Assembly: GCA_018398815.1 (NCBI GenBank)
Contig: CM031626.1
Location: forward strand, 42,486,920 to 42,550,919
Length of the DNA: 64,000 bases
Direction of reading: 5' to 3'
Origin: Conus ventricosus
Lineage: Eukaryota; Mollusca; Gastropoda; Neogastropoda; Conidae
Position numbers and translations under genes: made by a program. Shown here piece after piece: positions 14,201-27,939 of the stretch; the first letter of the stretch is position 1; every line of letters starts with the position of its first letter. The notes beneath the pieces are model-generated. The model saw only the letters and a list, made by a program, of their open reading frames with translations. It had not been told where the DNA came from and ran no database searches.

Positions 14201-15701
14201 GTAGGACAGTATCGATATTGTTGATAGGATGATAATGATATTGGTAGGATAGTATGGATATTATTGACAGAATGATAATGGTATTAGTAGGACAGTATCG
14301 ATTTGTTGATAGGATGATAATGATATTGGTAGGATAGTATGGATATTATTGACAGAATGATAATGGTATTAGTAGGACAGTATCGATATTGTTGATAGGA
14401 TGATAATGATATTGGTAGGATAGTATGGATATTATTGACAGAATGATAATGGTATTAGTAGGACAGTATCGATATTGTTGATTGGAAGATAATGTATTGG
14501 TAGGACAGTAGGAGATTGTGATAGATGATAATGGTTTGTAGGACAGTAGCGAATTGTTGATAGGATGATAATGATTTTAGGCAGATGGACTATATGCAGT
14601 ATGTTGTAGACAGTATGAATGTGATAGGATAATGGTTGGTGGTGTATGTTTAGACAGAATGATAGGTAGAGTGGTGTTGTATGTTGATAGGATATAAAGG
14701 TGTGGATGGTAGTATGATATGTTGACAGAATGAATGGTTTAGGATGTATGGTTGCATGTTGAACAATTGGTAGATGTGGATGGATATTATTGACAGAATG
14801 ATAATGGTATATGTGTGGTTGAGATGTTGACGATGATGAATGGTGATTGTGGTGGATAGTAGATGTTGACAGAATGATGGTAGATGTGTGGCCAGTGTTG
14901 ATCATGTTGTGGATCATAATGGTATTGGTGGGAAGTATGTTTTGACAGAATGATGGTGGATTGGTGGTGAAGATGTGAATTGTTGATGGATGATAATGTA
15001 TGGTAGGAGTAGTTGGCAGAATATGGTGAGATGTGGTTTAGTGGACAGATTGAATGTTGATAGACATAATGATGGTAGATGTGTGGTATGTTGACAGAAT
15101 GAATGGTATTGTAGGGTATCGTACGTGATTGGAAAATGGTATGGTGGGCAGTATGTTGGGATGGATGAATGTTTGGGCAAGAGTGGAGATGTGGTGGTGA
15201 ATGATTGCAGGACATATGATGGTGACAGATGTTGGTTGGTGAGATGTTGACACAATGATGGTGAGATGTGGTGGTGAGATGTTGACACAATGATGGTGAG
15301 ATGTGTGGTGAGATGTTGACAAAAGATGGTGAGATGTGGTGGTGAATGTTGACAGAATGTGGTGAGATGTGGTGGTGGCTGTGACACAATGTGGTGAGAT
15401 GTGGTGGTGAGATGTTGACAGAATGATGGTGAGATGTGGTGGTGAGATGTTGACAGAATGATGGTGAGATGTGGTGGTGCGATGTGGACAGAGTGATGGT
15501 GAGATGTGGTGGTGAGATGTTGACAGTATGATGGTGACATGTGGTGGTGAGATGTTGACAGAGTGATGGTGAGATGTGGTGGTGTGATGTTGACAGGGTG
15601 CTGTACAGTGGAACACTTAGGAAGTCTGGCGCCTCTCTCGGACTGCAAGGGATGCCTGCTGCCCCTGGACTTCAGGTCAGTGCCAGTGGGCGGGGCGGGA
15701 C

Positions 15702-15741
<40 letters not shown>

Positions 15742-18700
15742 TGTGCATATGTGTTTGTGTTTAGTGTGTGTGTGTGTGCATTTGTGTTTAGTGTGTGTGT
15801 GTGTGTGTGTCATGCGCGTGCATATGTGTGTGAATGAGCATGGAAGGGGAAAAGGGTTACAAATGGCTTCTTTTTTTTTTCCAGACCCTTATTTGCAAAA
15901 AAAAGATTTCTTCTTATATATCAATGTCATATTTTGCCTTTGCCTCGGGTTCAGAATTTCGACTTGTGTTTGTGAAATGATTTGGGATTTCCTGTCTACC
16001 AGTTCCGTGAGCTATTTTGTGTTTGTGAAATGATTTGGGATTTCCCTGTCTACCAGTTCCGTGAGCTATTTTGTGTTTGTGAAATGATTTGGGATTTCCC
16101 TGTCTGCCATTTCCCTGTCTACCAGTTCCGTGAGCTATTTTGTGTTTGTGAAATGATTTGGGATTTCCCTGTCTACCATTTCCCTGTCTACCAGTTCCGT
16201 GAGCTATTTTGTGTTTGTGAAATGATTTGGGATTTCCCTGTCTGCCAGTTCGTGAGCTATTTTGTGTTTGTGAAATGATTTGGGATTTCCCTGTCTGCCA
16301 GTTCCGTGGGCTAAAGTAATGATATCGCTAAATGCAGGGATCAAATGAGTTTCAAATAGACACAAAACATTTCGGAGTATTGGTCTGCAGGTTTTCCACT
16401 GATGGTCTGGTAACAACAATGCTTAGGCTCACTTGCTTCAGTGTATGCCAGCAGTAACCTGGCTTTGAAACCATCTGTCCCTTGGTGGTTTATCCTCCTG
16501 TGCACTGTTGTGTTTATAGGTTCATGGTAGATTTCAATATCAAGTTTGACATTAGGTACTTGTCCATCCTCTTATCTTCTGGGAAGCTTTTGACATACTA
16601 TTTCGGGACAACCGCTATTCTGAAAGTGGTTTCCATGGGTAAAGTCTTCATTCAAGCAACAAAAAAAGTGTAAATTACTTCTTTAATTCAGTTTAAGTGG
16701 AGTGATGGAGTACTGTCCTTTAACTTGATGGTGGACAGTGTGGTGGCTTGGAAAGCCATTTCGACCATATTCAGTTTGTTTGCAGATGGTTTTCACTTCA
16801 TTGGCAGTGTAGAAGATGACCTCGATGTGGGACCTCAGAGTCCAGGTTTGGACAGATTGGAGTAATGAGCTAAGAGGCCACAGTGGTCTACACCAGTACA
16901 GATGCACTTACAGAAAAATACTGTAAATGGATGTTCTTCAACATTGGATGAAATCTGGATTGCAACATTTGTGCCATACCCCAAGACTTAACTTTTGTCG
17001 TCTTTTCAGATGCTCGCGTGTGTACTGGAGCACAGTGGACGCTAAAAGACGCACTGTGTACACGTGCCGCATCATTGAAGTGCGACCCGTTCCGGCCACC
17101 CCGGAGCCATTACTACGAGATGTGCGGGTAATCCATGATGAACTGCATCCTGATTACGTTCCCCTGGATTCCCTGGACCTTCCATCCATGGGCCTTGCTC
17201 ACCTGATGCCTCCAGGCGATGACGTGGTGTGCATCGGGCGGACCTCGCCAAACAACATCGAGCCATATGAACAGAGTGCCAGGTCGTCAGAAGAGGAGCC
17301 AACCTCGCCAGACAACATCGAGCCATATGAACAGAGTGCCAGGTCGTCAGAAGAGGAGCCAGGACGTGTTGAGTGTGGGGACAAGACAGCGACCGTGGCA
17401 GACAACAAGGAGTCGTTCAACTCCACAGCTCCGTCGGCCTGTTCTCTCGCTGTTGTCAACTCATCGTCATCCTGCACGACAACGTCGACTTCGTCGGCGT
17501 TCTCGGAACCCTCACAGAGAGTCGGCCGACCTCCTGCCCCAGCAGCAGCACGACCGGCTGTTGACTACAGCTGCCTGTCAGCCAGCACGCTGAAACTGCT
17601 GAACATTGCTGACCCCTCCAACGTGGCGGCCTCTGTGACCCGGCCCCGCCCCAGTCTGCCTCCAGCCTCCAACGCCCCGCTGGAGTTTGGCAACCTGACG
17701 AGCATGGTGGACCGCCTGAACAGTGCTGCGCTGCGCAGCAAATCGGGCAGGGAGACGGGGAGTGAGGGCGCAGGGCTGCACAGCAGGAGGTGGAGCAGTG
17801 CTGATCAAGTCTGCGATACAGACTGCGATACAGTCGCAGCACGACAGAGACGCTCCATGTCACTGTCGCCGGTGGGTTTCGCAACAAAGCCCTCTGTTCG
17901 TTTTCCTTCTGTAGTACGTCGTCTGGGCCGATGTCGTTCCTTGTCTCCGTCTGACACGAGAAGAAGCTGTGCCCTCCCACTGCGTAAATCTCCAACAGTG
18001 ACGCCTATCTTGGAGCAGTTGGAACACGAGCTGGCCAACGATGATCGGGAAGGGAAATCCCCCAGACTGCCAAGAACCCGAGGGAGGCGTGGGTCGTCGC
18101 TGCCTCCAGGTGCCGAAGTCTTTGTGGACCTGACTGTTGATGACGGTGATGACGACCCCTCTGCTGGTGCGGCCTGTGACGAGACAGCTAAGAGCAGCAA
18201 GGAGACGGTGGATACAAATTTCACTGAGGTGGGAGTGGCGGGTGGAGAAAGTTCTGGAAACACATCCTCAGGGGGAGGGGGTTGGTAAGGAAATGGTCGG
18301 GGACAAGACTCAGGCGGAGGATGAGGGTGAGGTGAACAGTGACGTGGTGCTGGCGGAGCGCGTCCTGCAGAGCGTTCCGAAGGAAATTCTGGAGAGTTCC
18401 GAAGTGAAGGTCCTGGTGGTCCCTGACGACGTGTCGGAAGAGGAGGCCTGCAGTTGGCGGAGGAAGCCTTGCGTCACAGCGACCAGCCAGAACACGATCA
18501 GACCGCCCCAGTTTCAGGGGAGCTCACTTGTGAAGGAACTGTTGTGTCAGAAGATAGTAACCTCAGCCATGCAATGGAAGAGGCTACAGATGCTAAGAAC
18601 AGAACAAAGGTCAACGATGAACAACATTGTCCGACAGAGAAACGTGACAACGCAGCAGCTAGTGACGGTGACGTCCTCAAGGGAGACCAGCGCAATCAGT

Positions 18701-21700
18701 GTGCATCGTCAGATGTGGACTGTGTGGCAACAGAGGATCAGCTGGTGGGTAAACCGTGTCAAGGGGACCAAGGTGGCAGCTTGGAAAACTGTGAGACTCC
18801 ATCCCAGCCCCAGAGAACAGTGGGTGTCCAGGAGAATCCAGCCCCTGAAAGTCCTCAGACCTTGACACACAGAGAGACCAGTCAGCAACGCCTGGAAATG
18901 AAGGATCGCACACATAGCGCCCCACTAATGCCAGACAGAGTCGGTCAGACTGTCGATAGTGTGAAGGAAGTTCAGAAGCATTCCCTGGACCAGTCGTCAA
19001 CCGGCGGTGACCAGTCCCAGGGTGCAATGGGTAGTATGAGCCAGGGTCAGGGTCACGTATTGGGTGCGGGCCCACCGCAGGAGACTTGCATGACTGCCTC
19101 CCTCAAGTTGGCAGAGACTTTAAAGTTTGCCTACGTGTATGACAAAAAGGGCAATCTGATTGGACAGCGCCGGCATCGCCCGTATGTGGTGGAAACGGTG
19201 CAGAAAAAGGGCGACTTGTTAAACATCGGGATCCAGAGGGCGTTCGAAAGGGGCATAAGTGGGCTGGGGAACAAAGCGCCCTTTGAACATTTCCGCTTGT
19301 CGCTGAACACCTCTGTCACTGGGGAAACCTTGGCCAGCATGGACGACAACAAACAGGAGGACACAACTCTGACACAAGGTCACCCCCAGAGTATGACACA
19401 GGTTTTCTGGCAGGTCACTGGGACGGCATGAAGCAGGACTGGGTGCCAGTGGGTCTGGAGTGACAAGCGCCGTACGGTCCACAAGGGGGGGGAGAAAAAG
19501 AACCAGGTGACGTCACACAGCGCTTGGTTGATGATCCTGTGGCCTTGGACTGCAGCAAAACCAGCTGGTCCGCTGAAAATGTCTTACTGGGGAAAGACAC
19601 GGTCGCTGAGGGAGTTGGAAAATCTGTCAGAACTGCAGAGCCTAGCTGTACAGCTCTGAACAACTCGGGCAGCATCAGCACAAATCCTCTGCGTGTGAAC
19701 GGATGAGAGGTCCGGCGTCGGTGTCATCAGATCCAGGATCAAACTGCCCGAAGACTTTGACGCCAGAAGACTTCAGTGCGCTGTCAGTGTGCCCAAGCTT
19801 TGCCTGAACGACATGAACTCCTCGATCAGGTGAAGGACGTGTGCGAATATCACGGCATCAACAAGTGTTCTGTCACAGACTGCCCACAGAGAGAGGGGTC
19901 CCACCACCAGCCGGAACAGGCCTCTCTACAGAAACGGGACTGCGTCAAAGACGAAAACGTGCTGTCACTGAAGCGGAGTGTGGCACAGAGACCAGCAGCA
20001 CCACTGCTACCGACGGCTGTGCCATGAGCTTAGAGAGCCAGTCAGAAAGTGTGGAGCAGAAAGCAGGGCCGAGTGTAGGTTCCGTCAGCGTGGAGGACTT
20101 GCAGCAGAACCTGATGGAGGCGAACACCTCCAGCCAACTGCTGAGGAAGCTGGGTCTGGACTGCGCTGCTCTCCCGAGTCCAGCTGCCTGGAGTCCCTGA
20201 TGTCGGCCAGCGGGAAACGGCTGTGCAACGGGGCCGACAAGGAAGGGTGCTCCCCGCCTGACCCGCTGCGCTGCCAGCAAGACCTGATGGACATGGCGCT
20301 GCACCCCCCTCCCTCCGTCAGCCAGCCCATCCCCCAAGCTCTCAGGACCGTCGAATGCAGGGTCAGTTGGAACGCTTGTCCAGCGGTGGGTCCAGGAGCC
20401 GCGATGTTGCCGCCGGCAACGCGTCGCCGCCCCATGACCCTGACCACAGTAACGGCAGTTTTCCTATTGGTGCACAGCCCCCTTCGTCAGGGAGGGGTCA
20501 AAGGCTGCGTCAAGCACTCAGCAGTCTTTAGCCCAGGATGACATGGGTGTGGGAAGTGAGGGTGTGTGTGTGTCCCATGGTGTATCGTCTTCCAGCACTC
20601 TTCATGCTTTGATGGTGGGGGAGTCCTGTCCGTCCTTTAATCACAGGTTAGTGGCCTTCCCAGGAAAGTTGGAATCGGGGGGCCAGAATGCAGCATCTAG
20701 TGAGGCAACGAAGGTTGAAAATGTCAGGCAGCACAGAGCAGGTCAGACACAGGACGCCAGCAGGAACATCGCAGCGGAAAGTGATGTGGACCAACCTGCC
20801 CCTGATTCGTCGGAGAGAACGATGTCCAGAGCTGGAACGGCCCTATTGACCTTGATAGATCTCCACAGAGCAGCACTCTGGACAGTGACTCGCTCCCCTT
20901 GCACACAGAACTTGCTCTGCGGATCAAGGCGGAGAGCCTGGCACGCAGCAGTCCCGGGGAAAGCGGCCCGTTCAAATGCCCCACGTGCAAGCGCCTGTAC
21001 CGCACGGTGCTCAGCTTCAGTGCCCATGCCCAGTCCTGCGACTTCGACGTCAGCACCAGCGACGAGGAGGAAGAGGGGGATGAGGATAGAAAGGAGGGAC
21101 AGAGAGAGGGGAAGGGAAAGGGGAGGGCGGCAAGCAGAGCTTGCGCACCAGTCTCCGACAGAGCACACTGACACAGCGCAAAGCCATGGAGTCCAGTCAG
21201 CAACAGCTGGCTCAACAGGCAGCAGAGAAAACGGTTTCCTCAAACATGTCTAAAAACGGCAAACAGCCGGCAGTCTCCGATAAACCGTTGTCCAGTGCTT
21301 TAGCCAAGTCAGCCTTACCTCACGGAGATGCCTCTCCTTCTCGTACGCGAGGTCGCCCTAGGAAACTGTCGGGCAGCGAGTTCCGGGAAAGCCATCCTTC
21401 CCAGCATATCCCAGAGCATGGGCGACGTGGGAGAGGACGACCCGCAAGGTATCGGGTCAGACGTCTGAACCGGACAGCCAAGATGTGGTGGAGAAGCTGA
21501 CAGAACAGTTGTCCCCAAAGGAGTCGTTGCTGGGCGCGGTGGGCCTGGTCAGTAAGAACTGCCTGGAGATGCAGGCAGCCATGGCCAGCGCCAGATCCCC
21601 AACTACGCCTTCTCCAACGTCGGAACGTCGCGGTCCGCGGGCCCCTGCCCACTCCCCATCCATGCAGCACTATGGTTCCTTGCAGGACATGTTCTCGTGG

Positions 21701-24700
21701 GAGAAGCAAGAGAAGGCTGGGCAAGATTCTCCCACAGATCCTACCGTCTGTGGTTCACCGGCGTCCCCCCAAAGGGCGGTACACAGTGCTGAAGAGTCTC
21801 TGTCATCCTCGGTGCCTGCTTCTACACCACACTCTGATGCTTCTGCCAGTACGCCTGGCGGAGGCCAAACAGAAGCTGACAAAAACAGCAGTACCACAAA
21901 CACGGTCGGTGAGCTGCAACAAGTGTTAGAGAAGTCCAGCATGGATGTAGCTGGCTCAGCCAGTCAGAGCGTTGGTGTACCCACCTCCCGTGGTTTGGGT
22001 TCCCAGGGTGAACAAGACAAGCTGGAGGACTCGGATCATGACAGCGATGTCATCATCATTGATGATGACCCGATCAGGACTGTGGGGACCAGTGCCGTCC
22101 CTGACAAGCCAGCTAGCCAGCAGAACCGCCCCTATGGCCTGGTAGAAACTGCAAAACCTGTGCCCATGGTCAGCAGCAAGGGCAGAGCTCAGGGGGAAAT
22201 GTTTGAGAGGAATGCGAGGACCGGGACAGAAAGCAGACATGTGCCTGTGACAGACAGTGTCAGCCAACCTCAAGCAGACATGCCCGTCAGGAGAGAAGCA
22301 GTACCTTTGCACGTTAACGTGACGCATCAGTCGCACACCAGGACGTTGCCCAGTGTAGTGACGAACCGGGCGGAAACAAGTCCTTTGATGGTTCATGTCG
22401 CTCAGCACACTCCCAGCATTCATACCAGTTCTGCGTTGGCATCTTCGATGTCGTTTTCAGGGGCAGCCACGATTACCACCAGCGCCTTCTCTTCCCAAAG
22501 CTACAGTTCCGGGTCGTCGCTACTTCTGTCGTCATCGAATGTTCAGGCTGACATTGACAGCGATGACCTGAGCTTCACTGACAGTGAAGATGAGGAGAAC
22601 GGATGGAAGTTGCTCCTCCACCTCCTCCTACATCCCATTCATCGTCTCGGGGAGGTATGACCTTGCTGACATCTAGCGTGGGGACGACAGTCTCAACAAA
22701 TTCACCCTGTGCCTCCATACTTCCATCAGGAGCAAACTCAGCTGCTTCGTCATTGACTTTGACGGGAACAACAACCGTGACGATGTCCAGGGTGACCTCT
22801 GCCCCTCTCTCCTCGTGTCCAACTTTTGTGACGATGTCCAGGGTGACCTCCACCCCTCTGTCCTCTCCTCTCTCTGTCTCGGCTCCTACCACGGTCTCCT
22901 CGGCAGGGACCGGTGCCACCCAAGCTTCCAGCTCTCAGCACACCTCAGCAACCCAGCTGCTGTCGGTGCTGGACAAACTGTCGGCGGAGCAGAAATTGAT
23001 CCTTACCCAGCAGCTCTTCAAGAAGGGAACGCTCAGCATTGAGAACCATGCCGTGCCACAGCCACCTTTGAACCTTACCCAGGGTGCCGCTGGGCCCTCC
23101 TCGGCCAATCTCATGATGGGTGACGGGAGTCAGGTGATAGGTGACGGAGGTCAGAGTGGATACAGTGTCGGCACCATTCAAGCCAGCTTGATCCCTGGGA
23201 CGTCCACGCTGAGGATCATGAACCCATCCTCGGCAATGAGCGCAGGGCAGTTGGCGTTTGTCCCCCAGCAGCAGGACGGTGTCATGATGGGGGCGACACC
23301 AGTGGCCCCCACGCTGGTGACGCAGCAGGCAGCACACAGCTCGGTGCAGATTCTTCAGCATCGCCCCGGCATTGTGGTCCAGCATCCAGTTCTTCCCGTC
23401 GCTCCAGTCACCTCCCTTTCTCCCTTCGCCACCAGTCCTGCGGGGATGGCTTCCCCTCTGCTCTCCTCGCTGCCAGTCAGCACGCCCTCGTCTCTTAGCA
23501 CCGGGCTTCTCTCCGTTCAAGGTCAGGCCCCACCCACCATCTTGCCCGCCCAGGCCCAGGCGGCCCAGGGAGTTTTGCCGGCCCATGCGCAAGCACAGTC
23601 CGCGGTGCTGTGCCCACCAGCGGCAGTGATAAACACGCTGAGGCCACAGACACTGATGCCTGGCCCGGTGCCGACTATGGGCTACATGGGAAGCTTCCTG
23701 GTGCAGCCCAGCAAGACCAACGCTCCAGCGGCCGACGAGAAAGCTCGACTGCAGCTCCTGTCACTCATCCAGGGGGCGGTGTCATCGTCTCAGGCGGTCT
23801 CCGCCCACAACACCATCCCAACCGTGCCGACCCTTTTGAGCTCCATGGCCGGCGGCCTCAATGTGACCCAGGGTATGGGGACGGTGCAGGCTGGCAGGGG
23901 GCCGTCAACAGCGCCACCTCGGGTGATCCGATTGGTGGTGGACAAACCTCTGCACGGGGAGCATCCGCTCACGACCATGTCCTCTCCGTCATTGGTCAGG
24001 ATTATGCAGGTGACCCCTGCGGTGCCACCTACGCCCCCACCGGGCGTTTCCCATTCGTCCCTGTCTCTGTCCTCTGCAGCGCCCCAGTCCCTGTCCATGT
24101 CGTCCACCCACGCTGTGTTGCCCTCTGTCCACGACAACAGCAGGAACGCTCTGAGGGGGGGTGCGTCTCAGCCGGTGTGTCGGCCGTCGGCCGTGTTTAT
24201 TCGAAAGAGGCCGGCCTACGCCCTGCAGGCTTCCCCACCCTTGTCAAAGCGATCGAAGATGGTGTCTTTGGAGAGGAACGGACTTGTGCAAGTTAAGGAT
24301 TCCTTGCAGCTGCTGTCGGAGAGTGATGGGGTGACTTCGGTGAGCAGGGCCATTGAACCGGCGCCCTCTGGTGGAGCCATGGGTGCCGCTTCCGCCACTG
24401 CCAGCTGCCAGACACAGTACAGGGTAAGAGCTGTGGGAAGGACTTTGCTGATCAGTTCCTTTTGGGGGTGGGGGTGATAAAACTAACAGTTTGTGTGTGT
24501 GTGTGAATATGAATGACCCAATAAGTGGGTTCAAGAACATGTCATAACACCGAAAAATGGGCAATTTGCTGGAGAAACGAAAAAAAATGAATGAATAGAA
24601 ACACTAAATTTTTTTTTTTCTAAAACCTTTCTTTTTTTTTCCTCATAGATTCTTGCATATTTTTCCAGTGGTAAATATTTGTTTAGGAACCTGCACCCTC

Positions 24701-27700
24701 CCAATTGTTGATTTACATGTGTAAAACAATTGAATGTTTCAAAAGCAGATTCGTCTCATAACTAGTACTTTGGGGAAAAAAAAAGAAAGATGTGTGTGTG
24801 TTTCTCTGTATGTGTGTGGCTAACTCTAAAAGGTGTTTGTGATTATTGTGGTAAACGCTTGTGTGTGTTTCTCAGTATGTGTTGATATATATGTGTAGCT
24901 TTAACTGGTCAATTGTGCTCTCTCTTATACTTAGTTGCTTTTTTTTTAACTTGCATACATGTGTATGCGTTTCTGTCATACATTGACTTGATCAAGTGGA
25001 AATGATTTGTTGACAGCAAAGCTATACATGTATATGCTTGAATTTTGAGTTTAAAGTGTGTTATTCGTTTCTTTTTGTTTGTTTTTCAAATAGTTTTATC
25101 CAGAAGATGAAAGAGGCCAGGAGTGCGTGGATGGTGCATCAGTGTGCAAGTGATGTCATGCCAGGAATGAGTGGAAAGATCACCTACCTCTCTCTTTGGG
25201 ATAAAATCACGAATTTGTGTAAATGATGAAGTGTCTGTATGCATGTGAGTTTTATAAATTATACAGCTGACCCTGAAAGTAGTGTTGTTATCCCACTGTT
25301 GACGACGTCTCCAGCAGTGCCCTGATTTCAGTCGGTTTATAGAATTCAGAAACCATGAACCCGTCGGATCTGTAAGTACTATTATTTTTTTATGTAGTCG
25401 ATGTCCGTGTATTGTGAAAGCATATCCGTGTATTGTGAAAGCAGTCTGTTCTGTTGTTTTGCAACCCTGAGATGGTGTTTTAGATCAGCTGCTGTGTTTA
25501 GCTTGATTCATTGGATTCAGCTGACAAACCCACTACGCTTTTTCTGACGCAAGGTGGGAGCGCCGTTGAATCACGAGTCGGCCAATGGCACAGTCTCCAA
25601 ATTCAAGGCTTTGTTGAAAAACAAGATCACCAACCGTGCCCGAAAGCAGATCTTGGCGGTTGTCAAAGACTCCAAGGCGGTGCGACACTCCGGGGTCAGT
25701 GGACCACCGACAAAGGGCAAGGCCAGAGCCAAGGTCAAGGCGAAAGGAGAGGTCGCGCCCATCAAGAAGAAAGGGATGAGAAGGAAAGGTGAGGGGGATG
25801 GCGTGGAGTGGGGATAGTGGTGTAAACGTTTACTGTGGTTTTAGTCTGTAAACCTACAGTCTGGTGCAGTGGACATGGAGAAATTTGAATATATATTTTT
25901 ATGGGGAATAGCACTGTTTTCATATGGGCACTGCAGAAAGAATGTGTGTATGTAGATGAAAAACAACATTATAGAGAAACAGAGAGGGAAACTTGGGTGA
26001 CTTGGGAGGGAGATTTATGTGCACATTTGATTTATGGTTTGATGTTCATAGGCACTCGATAAAAGTGCTGTACTACTGGAGGAGCCAATCGGGAAGGATT
26101 GTGCCCGACTTAGAGATTGAGGAAAGGTGAGAATGTATATATTGAAGGTCATAATCTGACAAATGATCTTACATTCACGTTCAAGGCTGTTGTGCTTTAG
26201 GACAGTGAGGAGCACTTCACAGGAAGCCTGATTTTACATTCCACAGTTTTCCAGGTGAATCATCACTCCAGATAATGTTTCTTATATATATTTCAATAGC
26301 TGCATGGAACCCATCCAAACAACTCTTCGTAGCATGGTCATTAATCTCACCCTCATTGGTCAGTATAATGCATTTAAACCGTTGAGCGCCAGTAGTCAGA
26401 CATTCAGGGGTGAAATGGTTTCACCTCGGCGCCAGTAGCCAAACATTCAGGGGTGAAATGGTTTCACCTCGGCGCCAGTAGCCAAACATTCAGGGGTGAA
26501 ATGGTTTGACCTCGGCGCCAGTAGCCAAACATTCAGGGGTGAAATGGTTTCACCTCGGCGCCAGTAGCCAAACATTCAGGGGTGAAATGGTTTGACCTCG
26601 GCGCCAGTAGCCAAACATTCAGGGGTGAAATGGTTTGACCTCGGCGCCAGGAGTCGTACATTCAGTCGGCTGCCTTATTCTACTTTTACTTGGAAAACGC
26701 AGGGTGTTTCAGTGATGCAAAAGGTGTGTGACCAAAGTTCAATGTATAAATAGATATTACAGTTGTGTGTGATGTGTATCAGTATTCTCAGTCCATTCCG
26801 TGGAAAACGTGACTCCCTTTTGGTCTTCTGCACTCTTTCCCTAGCAACACTAGCACACAGCGCTGTGTCAGGGGCACTCTTTCCCTAGCAACACTAGCAC
26901 ACAGCGCTGTGTCACGGCACTCTTTCCCTAGCAACACTAGCACACAGCGCTGTGTCAGGGGCACTCTTTCCCTAGCAACACTAGCACACACCGCTGTGTC
27001 ACGGCACTCTTTCCCTAGCAACACTAGCACACAGCGCTGTGTCACGGCACTCTTTCCCTAGCAACACTAGCACACAGCCTGTGTCAGGGGCACTCTTTCC
27101 CTAGCAACACTAGCACACAGCGCTGTGTCAGGGGTACTGGTGGTTAGCTGGCGACACGCAGGACCTCCTCCGCCATCAAACCAGCCAGCATTCTCCAAGA
27201 GGGTCATTTGGACCTCGAATCAGTATGTTTGCTAGGTGGCTGGTGAACAGGAAGACATGAAGGTGACCTTTCAACTTCACCCATTACAAGCTGGCCTTGA
27301 CCCAAGTGTGGGGAGTGGCGTGTCGGAACCAGCCAGCGCAAGTGTTGGGTCTAACTGGGAATGAAGGACAGGAGAGGAGGGGAAGGGAGGTGTGCCTGTG
27401 GTCGGTACGGACAGGGAGGGGACAAACCAGTCGAAGCGTGAAACTGAGGGAGAGGGGATATAACTCTGGTCATGTGGATACAACAGTTTGGACCGGGGAC
27501 CGATGGTCTGATAGGGATTCCTTGCCGTCAGACTTTGATTGGCCAGTAACATCGCCATTTATGCAGCGGGGAGGGGATGAGCATTTTATTTTTTTAAGGG
27601 AAATTAAATTAGAAAAGTGCATAGATTTATGGTGTTTCCTTCACCTGATGAGGAACTATGAATTTTTGTTTATGTTTATGCCAAAAACATGGAAAATCCT

Positions 27701-27890
27701 GTGGCACAGAGGAAGTAACTTTTATACAAGCACGCTGACGCTCAGCTGGTTAAATAAACTGTTAGATGTTCTGTGAGTAGTAGGCACAAAATATTGTTCA
27801 GAAAATGAATAACCTCTTCCCAGCTCCCAGACCCCACTTTGCATGCACACTTGCATGCGCATGCACGCACGCACGCACGCACGCACGCAC

Positions 27891-27939
<49 letters not shown>

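Noticed and set aside
12621..15813. Antisense frames of 161-349 codons ([16 protein letters not shown] and [12 protein letters not shown])
   Set aside because: Translations of minisatellite units with no domain, start context or splice support.
18137..18865. Separate gene of 242 codons in frame 2 of the giant exon
   Set aside because: Only about 18270-18450 reads as coding; the rest is a shadow of frame 1. Best explained as a frameshifted segment of the KMT2A exon.
23262..23285. Taspase1 site in [10 protein letters not shown]
   Set aside because: The known pattern needs a hydrophobic residue after Q and acidic residues after G; QDGVM lacks both.
25521..25553. Earlier acceptor (attggattcag) for exon 25554-25788
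   Set aside because: It introduces an in-frame TGA before the conserved segment; the gcaag acceptor at 25553 keeps phase 0 with the preceding exon.
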